Below are positions 1-6,841 of a stretch of 16,359 nucleotides of DNA, piece after piece. The stretch is from Bacteroides_E sp964522975. GTDB taxonomy: Bacteria > Bacteroidota > Bacteroidia > Bacteroidales > Bacteroidaceae. Position 1 is the stretch's first letter. The number at the start of each line of letters is the position of its first letter. A model generated the notes under the pieces. The model saw only the letters and a program-made list of their open reading frames with translations, was not told where the DNA came from and did no database searches. The position numbers were made by a program, and so were the translations under genes. Where the stretch lies: contig CAZFXK010000055.1 of the NCBI GenBank assembly GCA_964522975.1, positions 1 to 16,359 of the forward strand, in the 5' to 3' direction.

Positions 1-195
1 ACGTTTCAACTGATATGGAAAGACGCTAAAAAAACACTTGAAATAAGTGATCGAAAAGGATCATTTGTTGGAATGAAAGAAGAAAGGATATTGAATATTA
101 CTATAGTAAGTCCTGAGCAAGGAATCGGTGATAAAGAATCTGCTCCGACCCAAATGGTAACCTATTCAGGCAAACAGATGCAGGTTAAAATATAA
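1..195 (+). CDS. GH31 family glycosidase, C-terminal end (partial)
   Basis: This is the last 64 codons of a gene that begins before the window, read in frame 1 to a TAA stop at 193-195. The residues LEISDRKGSFVGMKEER followed by an alternating hydrophobic strand (ILNITIVS) match the C-terminal beta-sandwich (DUF5110-type) that closes many Bacteroidota GH31 enzymes such as alpha-xylosidases and alpha-glucosidases. The catalytic barrel is outside the window, so the substrate cannot be judged. It sits 119 bp upstream of the GH95 gene on the same strand, and a shared glycan-degradation locus is likely. The family call rests on recognising a short domain; it could be another enzyme carrying the same domain. 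Confidence 0.72.
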   Translation, partial: TFQLIWKDAKKTLEISDRKGSFVGMKEERILNITIVSPEQGIGDKESAPTQMVTYSGKQMQVKI

Positions 196-215
196 AATAA
201 ATTTCCATTTAGCCC

Positions 216-241
216 GTTGTGCAGAAAGATTTATGCACAAC
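216..241. repeat. Perfect 8-bp inverted repeat between GH31 and GH95 genes
   Basis: The arms gttgtgca (216-223) and tgcacaac (234-241) are exact reverse complements around a 10-nt loop. A short T-run (251-255) follows about 9 nt later, too far for a standard intrinsic terminator, so this may be a weak terminator, an mRNA processing or stability hairpin, or an operator. A second pair, tttttatct (251-259) and agataaaaa (279-287), lies just downstream but is very AT-rich and could be chance. No TAnnTTTG promoter box is visible in 196-314, which favours read-through from the GH31 gene into GH95. Confidence 0.45.
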
Positions 242-314
242 AAGTGGAACTTTTTATCTAAATGTAGTATCTTCCTTCAGATAAAAAATAAGATGAAAGA
301 ACAAATAAAATACT

Positions 315-2783
315 ATGAGAAAACAACTATTTATCTTTTTATTATTTAGCTTAATTTCATTTGTAGCGTTTGGTCAGAGTGAACTTAAGCTCTGGTATGA
401 ACAACCGGCTAAACAGTGGACTGAAGCCCTTCCCATAGGAAATGGATTTATTGGGGGAATGGTTTTTGGTGATACTGAAAATGAACTGATCCAACTGAAC
501 GAGGGGACTCTTTGGTCAGGAGGACCTCAAAAAAGAAACAGTAATCCTGAAGCTCATAAATACCTTGAGCTTATTCGTAAGGCTTTGGCAAAAGAAGATT
601 ATACATCAGCAGAAAATCTTTGTCGTAAAATGCAGGGGTATTATACTGAAAGTTTTTTGCCTTTGGGCGATTTGCATATTAAGCAAACTTATAGCGAGAG
701 TGGACGTTTTGAAGGATATTATCGTGATTTGAGTTTGAACGAGGCAATCGCAACTACTAAATTCAAAGTTAAAGGGGTTAATTATAGTCGTGAAGTTTTT
801 ACTTCCGGTCCTGATAGCATAATGGTTATTCGAATTGTAGCTGATAGGCCGAAGATGATAAATCTGGACCTCTCTTTAAGTAGTTTGCTGAAAAATTCAG
901 TTACGGTAAATGGAAACAACCAGTTAATTATGCGTGGGAAAGCGCCGGTACGTGTTGATCCAAGCTATTATAATAAAGAAGGAAGGAATCCAATTTTGCA
1001 AGATGACTCTGAGGGTTGTAATGGTATGCGCTTCCAAACTGTGTTAAGGGCTATTCCTGAAGGAGGGAAGATAAGTGCAGATAACTCTGGTCTTTACATT
1101 AAAGAGGCTGATGAGGTAATCCTTTTTTTATCAGCAGCAACCAGTTTTAACGGGTTCGATAAATGTCCCGATAGTCAAGGGAAAGATGAAAAAGTAATAT
1201 CGGAAAGATATGTAGATAATGCACAAGTAAAACCTTACGATGTATTGAAAGCTGACCATATTGCTGATTATAAAAAATATTTTGATCGAGTGGTTTTTCA
1301 TTTGCCTAACAAAAAAATGACAAAACCAGTAAACGACAAACTTCCTTCTGACTTACGATTAAAATTATATTCGTACGGCAACTACGATCCTGAACTTGAA
1401 AGTCTCTTTTTTCAATATGGGCGCTATTTGCTCATATCTTCGTCTCGTCCCGGAGGTTCTGCTGCTAACTTACAGGGGATATGGAATAAAGAGTTTCGTC
1501 CGCCTTGGAGTTCAAACTATACAATTAACATCAATACTGAAATGAACTATTGGCCTGCTGAGGCGGGTAATCTTTCAGAAATGCATATGCCTCTTTTACA
1601 GTTCATTCAGAACTTAGCTAAGACAGGAGCTGTAACAGCCAAGGAGTTTTATAGAACCAGAGGTTGGGTTGCGCATCATAACACCGACATTTGGGGGTTG
1701 AGTAATGCCGTAGGAGATTTTGGGGATGGAGATCCTAGTTGGGCAAACTGGTATATGGGAGGCAACTGGCTGTGTCAACACTTGTGGGAGCACTATAGTT
1801 TTACTGGAGATAAAGAGTTTCTTCGAGAGGTAGCTTATCCGGTAATGAAAGAGGCTGCATTATTTAGCCTGGATTGGCTTATTGAAAAAGAGGGGCATTT
1901 AACAACCTCCCCTTCTACCTCTCCGGAAGCCCTGTTTATTACAGAAGAAGGAGGACATCATTCCGTAACCGAGGGGTCGACTATGGATATTGCCATTATC
2001 CGCGACTTGTTTACCAATTTAATTGAAGCTTCAGAAGTTTTGAATATTGACTCTAAGTTTAGAAAACTTTTGGTTGAGAAACGAGCTAAATTATTACCTT
2101 ATCGAATTGGAGGGCAAGGTCAATTACAAGAATGGGCTAGAGATTACAAGGATCAGGACCCCCAACATCGACATCTTTCTCATTTGTTTGGTTTGCATCC
2201 CGGACGACAAATCTCTCCATTAACAACACCAGAGCTTGCAAAAGCTTGTGAAAGAACCTTTGAAATTCGAGGAGATGAAGGTACGGGTTGGAGTAAAGGT
2301 TGGAAAATAAATTTTGCCGCCCGTCTGCTCGATGGAGATCATGCATATAAAATGATTCGTGAACTTCTACGATTTGTCGAAGAGGGGCAGGGCGGAGCCG
2401 GTGGAACCTATCCTAACTTTTTTGATGCTCATCCTCCCTTTCAAATAGATGGTAATTTTGGGGCTACAGCCGGAATGATAGAGATGTTGTTGCAAAGTCA
2501 TTTGCAGGAATTGCATCTATTACCCGCACTTCCTTCGGTATGGAGAGAAGGAGAAATAAAAGGCTTGAAAGCAAGGGGTAATTTTGAGGTAGATATGATG
2601 TGGGAAAATAATCAATTGAAGAAAGCCTTGATTAAATCGAATAAGGGCGGAAAATGTACAATACGGACATCAGTTCCTGTAGAAATAGCAGGAGTGATGG
2701 GCACGCAAACCGTTGATGGAAAATACTATTTAAATACGTTTCCCACAGAAAAAGGAAAAAGCTATGAAATACAAGCAAAGTAA
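315..2783 (+). CDS. Glycoside hydrolase family 95, probable alpha-L-fucosidase
   Basis: The product is 822 aa with a Sec signal peptide at residues 1-20 (hydrophobic LFIFLLFSLISFVAFG, then QS), so it is probably periplasmic. The N-terminal segment WYEQPAKQWTEALPIGNG and the LNEGTLWSGGP motif are the hallmark of the GH95 N-terminal beta-sandwich domain. An (alpha/alpha)6 barrel follows. By family knowledge, GH95 is an inverting enzyme in which an Asn pair activates water; here this is N405/N407 in NINTEMNYW. The probable general acid is E538 in SPSTSPEA, and D712 in FQIDGNFG is the other conserved acid. HHNTDIWG (454-461) and the RHLSHLFGLHPG stretch (619-630) are also typical. Length is normal for the family and nothing is truncated. 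GH95 typically cleaves alpha-1,2-fucose, but some Bacteroides members act on alpha-L-galactose, so substrate is not certain. The next gene on the same strand is the GH97 lipoprotein, 132 bp on. Confidence 0.93.
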   Translation: MRKQLFIFLLFSLISFVAFGQSELKLWYEQPAKQWTEALPIGNGFIGGMVFGDTENELIQLNEGTLWSGGPQKRNSNPEAHKYLELIRKALAKEDYTSAENLCRKMQGYYTESFLPLGDLHIKQTYSESGRFEGYYRDLSLNEAIATTKFKVKGVNYSREVFTSGPDSIMVIRIVADRPKMINLDLSLSSLLKNSVTVNGNNQLIMRGKAPVRVDPSYYNKEGRNPILQDDSEGCNGMRFQTVLRAIPEGGKISADNSGLYIKEADEVILFLSAATSFNGFDKCPDSQGKDEKVISERYVDNAQVKPYDVLKADHIADYKKYFDRVVFHLPNKKMTKPVNDKLPSDLRLKLYSYGNYDPELESLFFQYGRYLLISSSRPGGSAANLQGIWNKEFRPPWSSNYTININTEMNYWPAEAGNLSEMHMPLLQFIQNLAKTGAVTAKEFYRTRGWVAHHNTDIWGLSNAVGDFGDGDPSWANWYMGGNWLCQHLWEHYSFTGDKEFLREVAYPVMKEAALFSLDWLIEKEGHLTTSPSTSPEALFITEEGGHHSVTEGSTMDIAIIRDLFTNLIEASEVLNIDSKFRKLLVEKRAKLLPYRIGGQGQLQEWARDYKDQDPQHRHLSHLFGLHPGRQISPLTTPELAKACERTFEIRGDEGTGWSKGWKINFAARLLDGDHAYKMIRELLRFVEEGQGGAGGTYPNFFDAHPPFQIDGNFGATAGMIEMLLQSHLQELHLLPALPSVWREGEIKGLKARGNFEVDMMWENNQLKKALIKSNKGGKCTIRTSVPVEIAGVMGTQTVDGKYYLNTFPTEKGKSYEIQAK

Positions 2784-2915
2784 AGTGTGATTAGTGTTCG
2801 GTTTTCTTGAAAAGGGGTGTTTGGATGATTTACATTATATCAACTACCTTGGAAATTAAAGGCTATGTGTAGGACCGGTTTTATTTGCATGTCTTTGCTT
2901 ATTTAATAATAATAA

Positions 2916-4850
2916 ATGAAAAATAGAATGAAAGAATTTAGACTATTGATATTGACTTTTTGTGTAGCATTATCTTTGTATTCCTGTTCAATAGAAACAA
3001 ATAATGTTTTTTCACCCAATGGAAAGATCATTGTAAATGTTGAATCTAAGAATAGGGATGCCGACGGATATGGGCCTATCTATTGTACTGTTGAATACGT
3101 TAAGGATGGAATGCTAAAGACCGTATTCTCTCAGATAGATCTAGGTTTGACGACTGAACGGCAGGATTTAGCGAGTAAATTAAAACTCGTTACAGCATCA
3201 AGCCCTAAGGAAATTAAGGAGGATTATACAATGCTTACGGGAAAACGAAGCCATTGTTCTAATCAAGGAACAGAAAGAATCTTCCGGTTTAAGAATAAAG
3301 AAGAGCAGATTCTTGATGTCGTCTTTAGAGTCTATGATGATGGGGTAGCTTTCAATTATTCAATTGAATCCATAGAGAATGAAAAGGAGAATATAGTAGA
3401 GGAACTCACCAGCTACCTAATACCCGAAGGAGTAAAGAGGTGGATGCATCAATATACCGTTGATTATGAAAATTTCTATCCTTTGGCAACAAATGGAGAA
3501 TCAGAGGATAAGAATGCCTATATGTGGGGATATCCGGCATTAGTTGAGCCTGAAGATTCACTTTTTGTGTTGATTACAGAAGCTGATCTGAAAAGAGGGC
3601 ATAGTACTTCTCGTTTGTATAATGTAAAGGATAAGAATCTGTATCAAGTGCGGACAACGGATGAAAAAGTGGAGTTTCAGGGGGAATGGAGATCTCCCTG
3701 GCGTTTACTGATTGTGGGTGATTTGGCTGATATTGTTGAATCTACCTTGGTTACGGATGTCTCTGCTCCAAGTACGGTATCTAATACTGATTGGATTGTT
3801 CCGGGTAAGGCTGCCTGGATTTATTGGGCTCACAACCATGGCTCTCGGGATTTTCGGATTGTGAAAGAATACATAGACCTGGCCGCAGAGATGGGGTGGA
3901 CCTATAATCTGATTGATGCCGAATGGGATGTAATGGGAAATGGAGGTACCATTGAAACGGCCATAGATTATTCGTTGCAGAGGAAAGTAAAAGTATTATT
4001 GTGGTATAATTCAGGAACTAATTGGATCGGTCCGGGAGCTCCGGGGCCAATTGGTCGTTTGAACACAAAAGAGGATAGAGAAGCTGAATATGCCAAGTTG
4101 GCTGAGATGGGGGTAAGTGGCATTAAAATTGATTTTTTTGCTGAAGATGGAGTTGATATGATCAATTATTATATTGACTTATTAGAGGATGCTGTAGAAC
4201 CTCAATTGATGATTAATTTTCATGGGGCCACCATTCCCCGGGGATGGCAAAGAACTTATCCTCATATGGTGACCGTAGAAGCTGTATATGGAGCAGAATG
4301 GTATAATAATCGTCCCTTTCTGACCGATAGAGCTGCAACACATAACGCAACGCTTCCTTTTACAAGGAATGTAATTGGACCAATGGATTATACTCCGGGC
4401 ACTTTTTCCGATTCACAACATCCACATATTACCTCCCATGGGCATGAATTAGCTCTTTATGTCCTATTTGAATCGGCTTTACAGCACATGCCCGATCGTC
4501 CTTCTTCTTATCGCTCTCTTCCTGATCCGGTGAAAGAATTTTTGAGAGAATTACCTACTGTTTGGGATGATACAAGACTTTTAGGTGGTTATCCTGGAAA
4601 GGAAGCCATAATCGCTCGTCGTAAAGGCGATCAATGGTTCATAGGAGGTATAAATGGAACTGATAATTCTCAAGTACTTAGTTTTACACTAAATACGCTC
4701 AATCCGGCAGGAAAGAAGATAACCCTCTTCAAAGATGGTGAAGATAATAGAAGTTTTTCTATAGAAAAGGATATACCTTTATCGGAGATGAAGGATGTAA
4801 TTGAAGTTGATTGTTTACCAAGGGGAGGGTTTGTTGCAGTGATAAAATGA
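2916..4850 (+). CDS. Glycoside hydrolase family 97 lipoprotein, probably retaining alpha-galactosidase type
   Basis: The product is 644 aa. The first 24 residues form a lipoprotein signal with the lipobox LYSC (Cys24), so the enzyme is membrane anchored; a start at Met5 is also possible. The order is that of GH97: an N-terminal beta-super-sandwich (about 28-280), a (beta/alpha)8 barrel (about 290-560, with AWIYWAHNHG and YNLIDAEWDV) and a C-terminal beta domain. Characterised GH97 enzymes divide into inverting alpha-glucosidases (SusB), which lack an Asp nucleophile after strand 4, and retaining alpha-galactosidases (BtGH97b), which have one. This protein has GIKIDFF with D406 at that position, so I infer a retaining mechanism. 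E455 or E461 in VTVEAVYGAEW is the likely acid/base, but choosing between them needs an alignment. The length is nearer that of BtGH97b than of SusB. It ends the plus-strand glycosidase run; no convincing terminator follows. Confidence 0.9.
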   Translation: MKNRMKEFRLLILTFCVALSLYSCSIETNNVFSPNGKIIVNVESKNRDADGYGPIYCTVEYVKDGMLKTVFSQIDLGLTTERQDLASKLKLVTASSPKEIKEDYTMLTGKRSHCSNQGTERIFRFKNKEEQILDVVFRVYDDGVAFNYSIESIENEKENIVEELTSYLIPEGVKRWMHQYTVDYENFYPLATNGESEDKNAYMWGYPALVEPEDSLFVLITEADLKRGHSTSRLYNVKDKNLYQVRTTDEKVEFQGEWRSPWRLLIVGDLADIVESTLVTDVSAPSTVSNTDWIVPGKAAWIYWAHNHGSRDFRIVKEYIDLAAEMGWTYNLIDAEWDVMGNGGTIETAIDYSLQRKVKVLLWYNSGTNWIGPGAPGPIGRLNTKEDREAEYAKLAEMGVSGIKIDFFAEDGVDMINYYIDLLEDAVEPQLMINFHGATIPRGWQRTYPHMVTVEAVYGAEWYNNRPFLTDRAATHNATLPFTRNVIGPMDYTPGTFSDSQHPHITSHGHELALYVLFESALQHMPDRPSSYRSLPDPVKEFLRELPTVWDDTRLLGGYPGKEAIIARRKGDQWFIGGINGTDNSQVLSFTLNTLNPAGKKITLFKDGEDNRSFSIEKDIPLSEMKDVIEVDCLPRGGFVAVIK

Positions 4851-4998
4851 TTTATTCGTAAAGACTTTAGTCTCAATTGATTGATTTATGGGTGTGTCGT
4901 TTCCTGCTTTATATCAACACATAGGGTTTAGGTATCCGTATTAGTTGAAAAATTAAATAAAATACTTAACGATCTTTGAACTATCCTCTTTATAGGCC

Positions 4999-5115
4999 CT
5001 ATTGTTTTGTCGCTTTTATATTTTCATTCATTGCAGACACTACATAGTGTTCAATGGATAGAAGCAGAAATGCTAAAAACAAGATGATGGCTATAATACC
5101 AAAGATTTTATTCTT
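4999..5115 (-). other. Start-less small membrane-peptide reading frame, possible gene remnant
   Basis: On the minus strand an open stretch of 38 codons ends at a TAG (4999-5001). It encodes a basic start (KNK), a hydrophobic helix of about 16 residues (IFGIIAIILFLAFLLL) and a polar tail ending KATKQ. That is the look of a real single-pass small membrane protein and unlike random AT-rich translation. No ATG opens this frame: an in-frame TGA lies at 5125-5127, four codons above the KNK start. A GTG at 5128-5130 on the minus strand runs GTG-AGT-TCG-ACG-TAA; removing one T would join it to the hydrophobic frame. I see three options: a frameshifted pseudogene, a gene with a non-canonical start, or coincidence. 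It lies in the 372-bp gap 4851-5222, where I otherwise see only AT-rich sequence and the tRNA terminator. Confidence 0.3.
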
Positions 5116-5168
5116 ACGTCGAACTCACGTTAATCTGCTTAAAACGGCTGTTTTTTTCCACTAGCCAG

Positions 5169-5208
5169 AAAAAAGAAATCCCTGATAATGTTTGATTATC
5201 AAGGATTT
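5169..5208 (-). terminator. Intrinsic terminator of the tRNA-Lys transcript
   Basis: Arms at 5176-5189 and 5195-5208 flank a 5-nt loop. Read on the minus strand they pair over 14 bp with a single G-U wobble and run into TTTC and then six T (5174-5169). On the plus strand the same position would be a C-A mismatch, so the hairpin is better formed in minus-strand RNA, the direction of the tRNA. It begins 14 nt after the tRNA 3' end. Confidence 0.85.
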
Positions 5209-5222
5209 TCTTTTGTTTTCAG

Positions 5223-5295
5223 TGATCCGTCTGGGGCTCGAACCCAGGACCCCAACATTAAAAGTGTTGTGCTCTACCTACTGAGCTAACGAATC
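5223..5295 (-). tRNA. tRNA-Lys (anticodon UUU)
   Basis: The minus strand folds as a full 73-nt cloverleaf. The acceptor stem is GATTCGT/ACGGATC with one T-G wobble. The D arm is GCTC/GAGC, the anticodon stem CAACA/TGTTG holds loop CTTTTAA, giving anticodon TTT, and the T arm CTGGG/CCCAG has loop TTCGAGC. The discriminator base is A. CCA is not encoded, as the following bases are CT. It has its own promoter upstream and a terminator downstream, so it appears to be a single-gene transcript independent of the membrane-protein gene upstream. Confidence 0.97.
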
Positions 5296-5320
5296 AGCCT
5301 TTATTGCTGTTAAGCGGTTG

Positions 5321-5350
5321 CAAAGATAGAGACTTTATTTTAAGAAACAA
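5321..5350 (-). promoter_or_regulatory. Bacteroidetes-type promoter of tRNA-Lys
   Basis: On the minus strand, TTG (5350-5348), exactly 19 bp, then TATCTTTG (5328-5321). This matches the -33 TTG / -7 TAnnTTTG pattern of the Bacteroidetes primary sigma factor. Transcription would start about 20 nt before the tRNA 5' end at 5295, leaving a short 5' leader for processing. Confidence 0.85.
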
Positions 5351-5392
5351 GCTAATTCAAATTTTATTTTTTTGTTTTATTATTGTTTGCTT

Positions 5393-6514
5393 TTAATCGT
5401 CTGATTCATAAGTGGTTTTCTCTGTCTTAAATAATTTTTCTTTATTGATGATGAAACGTTGGTAATAAGAAAGAAGCAAAGTCGTTGTAGGTAGGGCGAT
5501 AATCATACCTAATATGCCTAAGAGAGAACCCCATATGGAGAGGGAGAGCAGTATGATTGCCGGATTTAATCCTGTTATTTTTCCCATGATTCGTGGGGTG
5601 AGAATGGCATCTTGTATAACTTGAACCACAATGAATACAATAAGAGCTAAACCCATGATAATCCAAAAATTCTCTCCGGTGTTTGCTGCTTTTAATAAGG
5701 CTAACAGAATGGTGGGAATAAACCCAACGAGTTGTAGGTAAGGTACCATATTCAATGCTCCTAAAAATAAACCTAATCCAATGGCTAAGGGAAAATCTAT
5801 GATAAGAAAACCAATGCAGAACATAACGCCAACCAATGAGGCAATTAATGCTTGGCCTCTAAAGTATCGGTTCATTCCATATTGTATGTCTTCTACAATA
5901 CCCAAAGTAGCAGGTCTGTACTTCTTGGGGAGAAGATGAATCCAGCCGGAAGCTAACGTTTCATAATCTAATAAAATGAAGATGACGTAGAGTAAGATTA
6001 TGAATAAAGTGAATAGATTGAACACAAAGCTAACCGACTCTGATAAGATAGTCCAAAGTTTGGGGAGTGCCGTTTTTATGATCTCCGCAAAGCTTTCCTG
6101 ACTTAGTACATTCATCACTGTATTTAAATCTACATTTTGCTGAATGAAATCGGTAATTGTATGAGGTACATTGGAAGCACTGTCTGCTCCTCCCATTATA
6201 TATAAAGCAATCAATTCCTTTACCTTTATGAATTCTATGATTAGAGGTGGAACTAAAAAGTAGCTAATAATGCCAATGAGTAGAGTAAGTAATGTCAGGG
6301 TGGTTATGATTGCCACCATTCGGTTACGAAAGCGCAGCTTATATTGGCAAAATTTTACGATGGGGTAGATGAAATAAGCAATTAACCATGCTATGAAAAA
6401 AGGGAGTAAAACCCCACTTAATTTTTTGAGTAGGAAAAAAGCTCCGAAGAAACCTGCAATCCAGGCTACCGCTCTTATGAATCGATCGAAAGTTATTTCT
6501 TGTCTTTTAGGCAT
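5393..6514 (-). CDS. AI-2E/PerM family (UPF0118) membrane transporter
   Basis: The product is 373 aa, the normal size of the AI-2E family transporter (PerM/YdiK/TqsA-like) group. Hydrophobic segments lie at about residues 14-50 (two helices), 68-95 and 160-185, with a cluster over about 215-350. Family features are YFRGQALIASLVGV, the LGALNMVPYLQLVGFIPT stretch, and near the C-terminus QDAILTPRIMGK, GLNPAIILLSL and GMIIALP. The polar loop between helices 3 and 4 (about 95-160) is also typical. Members export or leak small molecules (AI-2 in TqsA, ions in some Na+/H+ antiporters), but the substrate of this one is not shown by sequence. Start ATG at 6514 gives a basic cytoplasmic N-terminus (MPKRQ). 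It points away from the coiled-coil/rsmI operon across the 327-bp divergent region 6515-6841. Confidence 0.88.
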   Translation of the reverse strand: MPKRQEITFDRFIRAVAWIAGFFGAFFLLKKLSGVLLPFFIAWLIAYFIYPIVKFCQYKLRFRNRMVAIITTLTLLTLLIGIISYFLVPPLIIEFIKVKELIALYIMGGADSASNVPHTITDFIQQNVDLNTVMNVLSQESFAEIIKTALPKLWTILSESVSFVFNLFTLFIILLYVIFILLDYETLASGWIHLLPKKYRPATLGIVEDIQYGMNRYFRGQALIASLVGVMFCIGFLIIDFPLAIGLGLFLGALNMVPYLQLVGFIPTILLALLKAANTGENFWIIMGLALIVFIVVQVIQDAILTPRIMGKITGLNPAIILLSLSIWGSLLGILGMIIALPTTTLLLSYYQRFIINKEKLFKTEKTTYESDD

Positions 6515-6575
6515 GTTCTTTATTGATTTAAGTAGGGAAACTTATATTTTTAGTTGTTCCCAATCTCGCCTTGGT

Positions 6576-6663
6576 CCGGTCTGGGACTCAACCTCAGTCG
6601 GTCTGGGTTAAAGGCCCTGTCGGTCTGGGAGAGAATGGTTGTCGGTCTGGGACCTAATTTTCA
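6576..6663. repeat. Four 10-bp repeats at exact 22-bp period
   Basis: The 10-mer tcggtctggg (first copy ccggtctggg) starts at 6576, 6598, 6620 and 6642, each separated from the next by 12 bp of unrelated sequence. Copies 2-4 are also preceded by g, giving an 11-bp identity. The period is the same three times running, and the G-rich repeat stands out from AT-rich surroundings. Because 22 is not a multiple of 3, and a TAA stop interrupts the overlapping reading frame at 6608-6610, it is not a protein repeat. The array lies 62-149 bp before the start of the AI-2E-family gene and about 180 bp before the coiled-coil gene. Two helical turns per unit would place the sites on about the same DNA face. 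Confidence 0.9.
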
Positions 6664-6755
6664 GGATAAGTCATAGACCTTTCTTTCTATAATTTATGTT
6701 TACTTAAGATAATGTGAATCATTGTAATAAAAAATAGTTTGTATCTTAGATTAGC

Positions 6756-6775
6756 AAAAGTAATAGTTTACTTTT
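6756..6775. repeat. 8-bp-arm palindrome in divergent promoter region
   Basis: aaaagtaa (6756-6763) and ttactttt (6768-6775) are exact reverse complements around tagt. The site lies about 8 bp upstream of the candidate -33 region of the plus-strand promoter. It also overlaps a weaker TAnnTTTG-like box on the minus strand (TACTTTTG, 6762-6755) that has no good -33 partner. It is a possible operator for one or both divergent genes. AT-rich composition makes such palindromes easier by chance. Confidence 0.4.
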
Positions 6776-6782
6776 CTTAATG

Positions 6783-6812
6783 GTGTATTTTAATTATTTA
6801 TTTCTACATTTG
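6783..6812 (+). promoter_or_regulatory. Candidate Bacteroidetes promoter of the coiled-coil/rsmI operon
   Basis: TACATTTG (6805-6812) matches the TAnnTTTG -7 box. The trinucleotide 19 bp upstream is GTG (6783-6785), one base away from the TTG -33 consensus. Transcription would start roughly 20 nt before the ATG at 6842. No better box is visible in 6664-6841. Confidence 0.5.
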
Positions 6813-6841
6813 TTTGCTAAGATAAGGTACTTCTAAAGGTT

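Noticed and set aside
4888..4944. 18-residue plus-strand ORF after the GH97 gene
   Set aside because: It is short, has no promoter or recognisable sequence and lies in AT-rich intergenic DNA.
4970..4977. gatctttg as a promoter -7 box downstream of the GH97 gene
   Set aside because: The first base is wrong for TAnnTTTG, the nearest TTG is 23 bp away instead of 19, and no gene follows on the plus strand.
5037..5050. Palindrome acacta-ca-tagtgt as an operator
   Set aside because: It has only 6-bp arms and lies inside the small start-less frame. A single occurrence gives no support for regulation.
5223..5238. Resemblance of the tRNA-Lys 3' end (CCCAGACGGAT) to the minus-strand repeat (CCCAGACCGAC) of the 6576-6663 array
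   Set aside because: The match is 9 of 11 bases and is explained in the tRNA by pairing of its T arm and acceptor stem. Without more copies it is best taken as chance.
6393..6611. Plus-strand ORF of 72 codons overlapping the AI-2E-family gene start and the repeats
   Set aside because: Its first part is antisense to the conserved N-terminus of the membrane protein, and its end runs through 22-bp repeats whose period is not a multiple of three. The composition is not protein-like.
6576..6663. CRISPR array
   Set aside because: The repeat core is only 10 bp and the spacers 12 bp, far below any CRISPR size, and no cas gene is present in the window.
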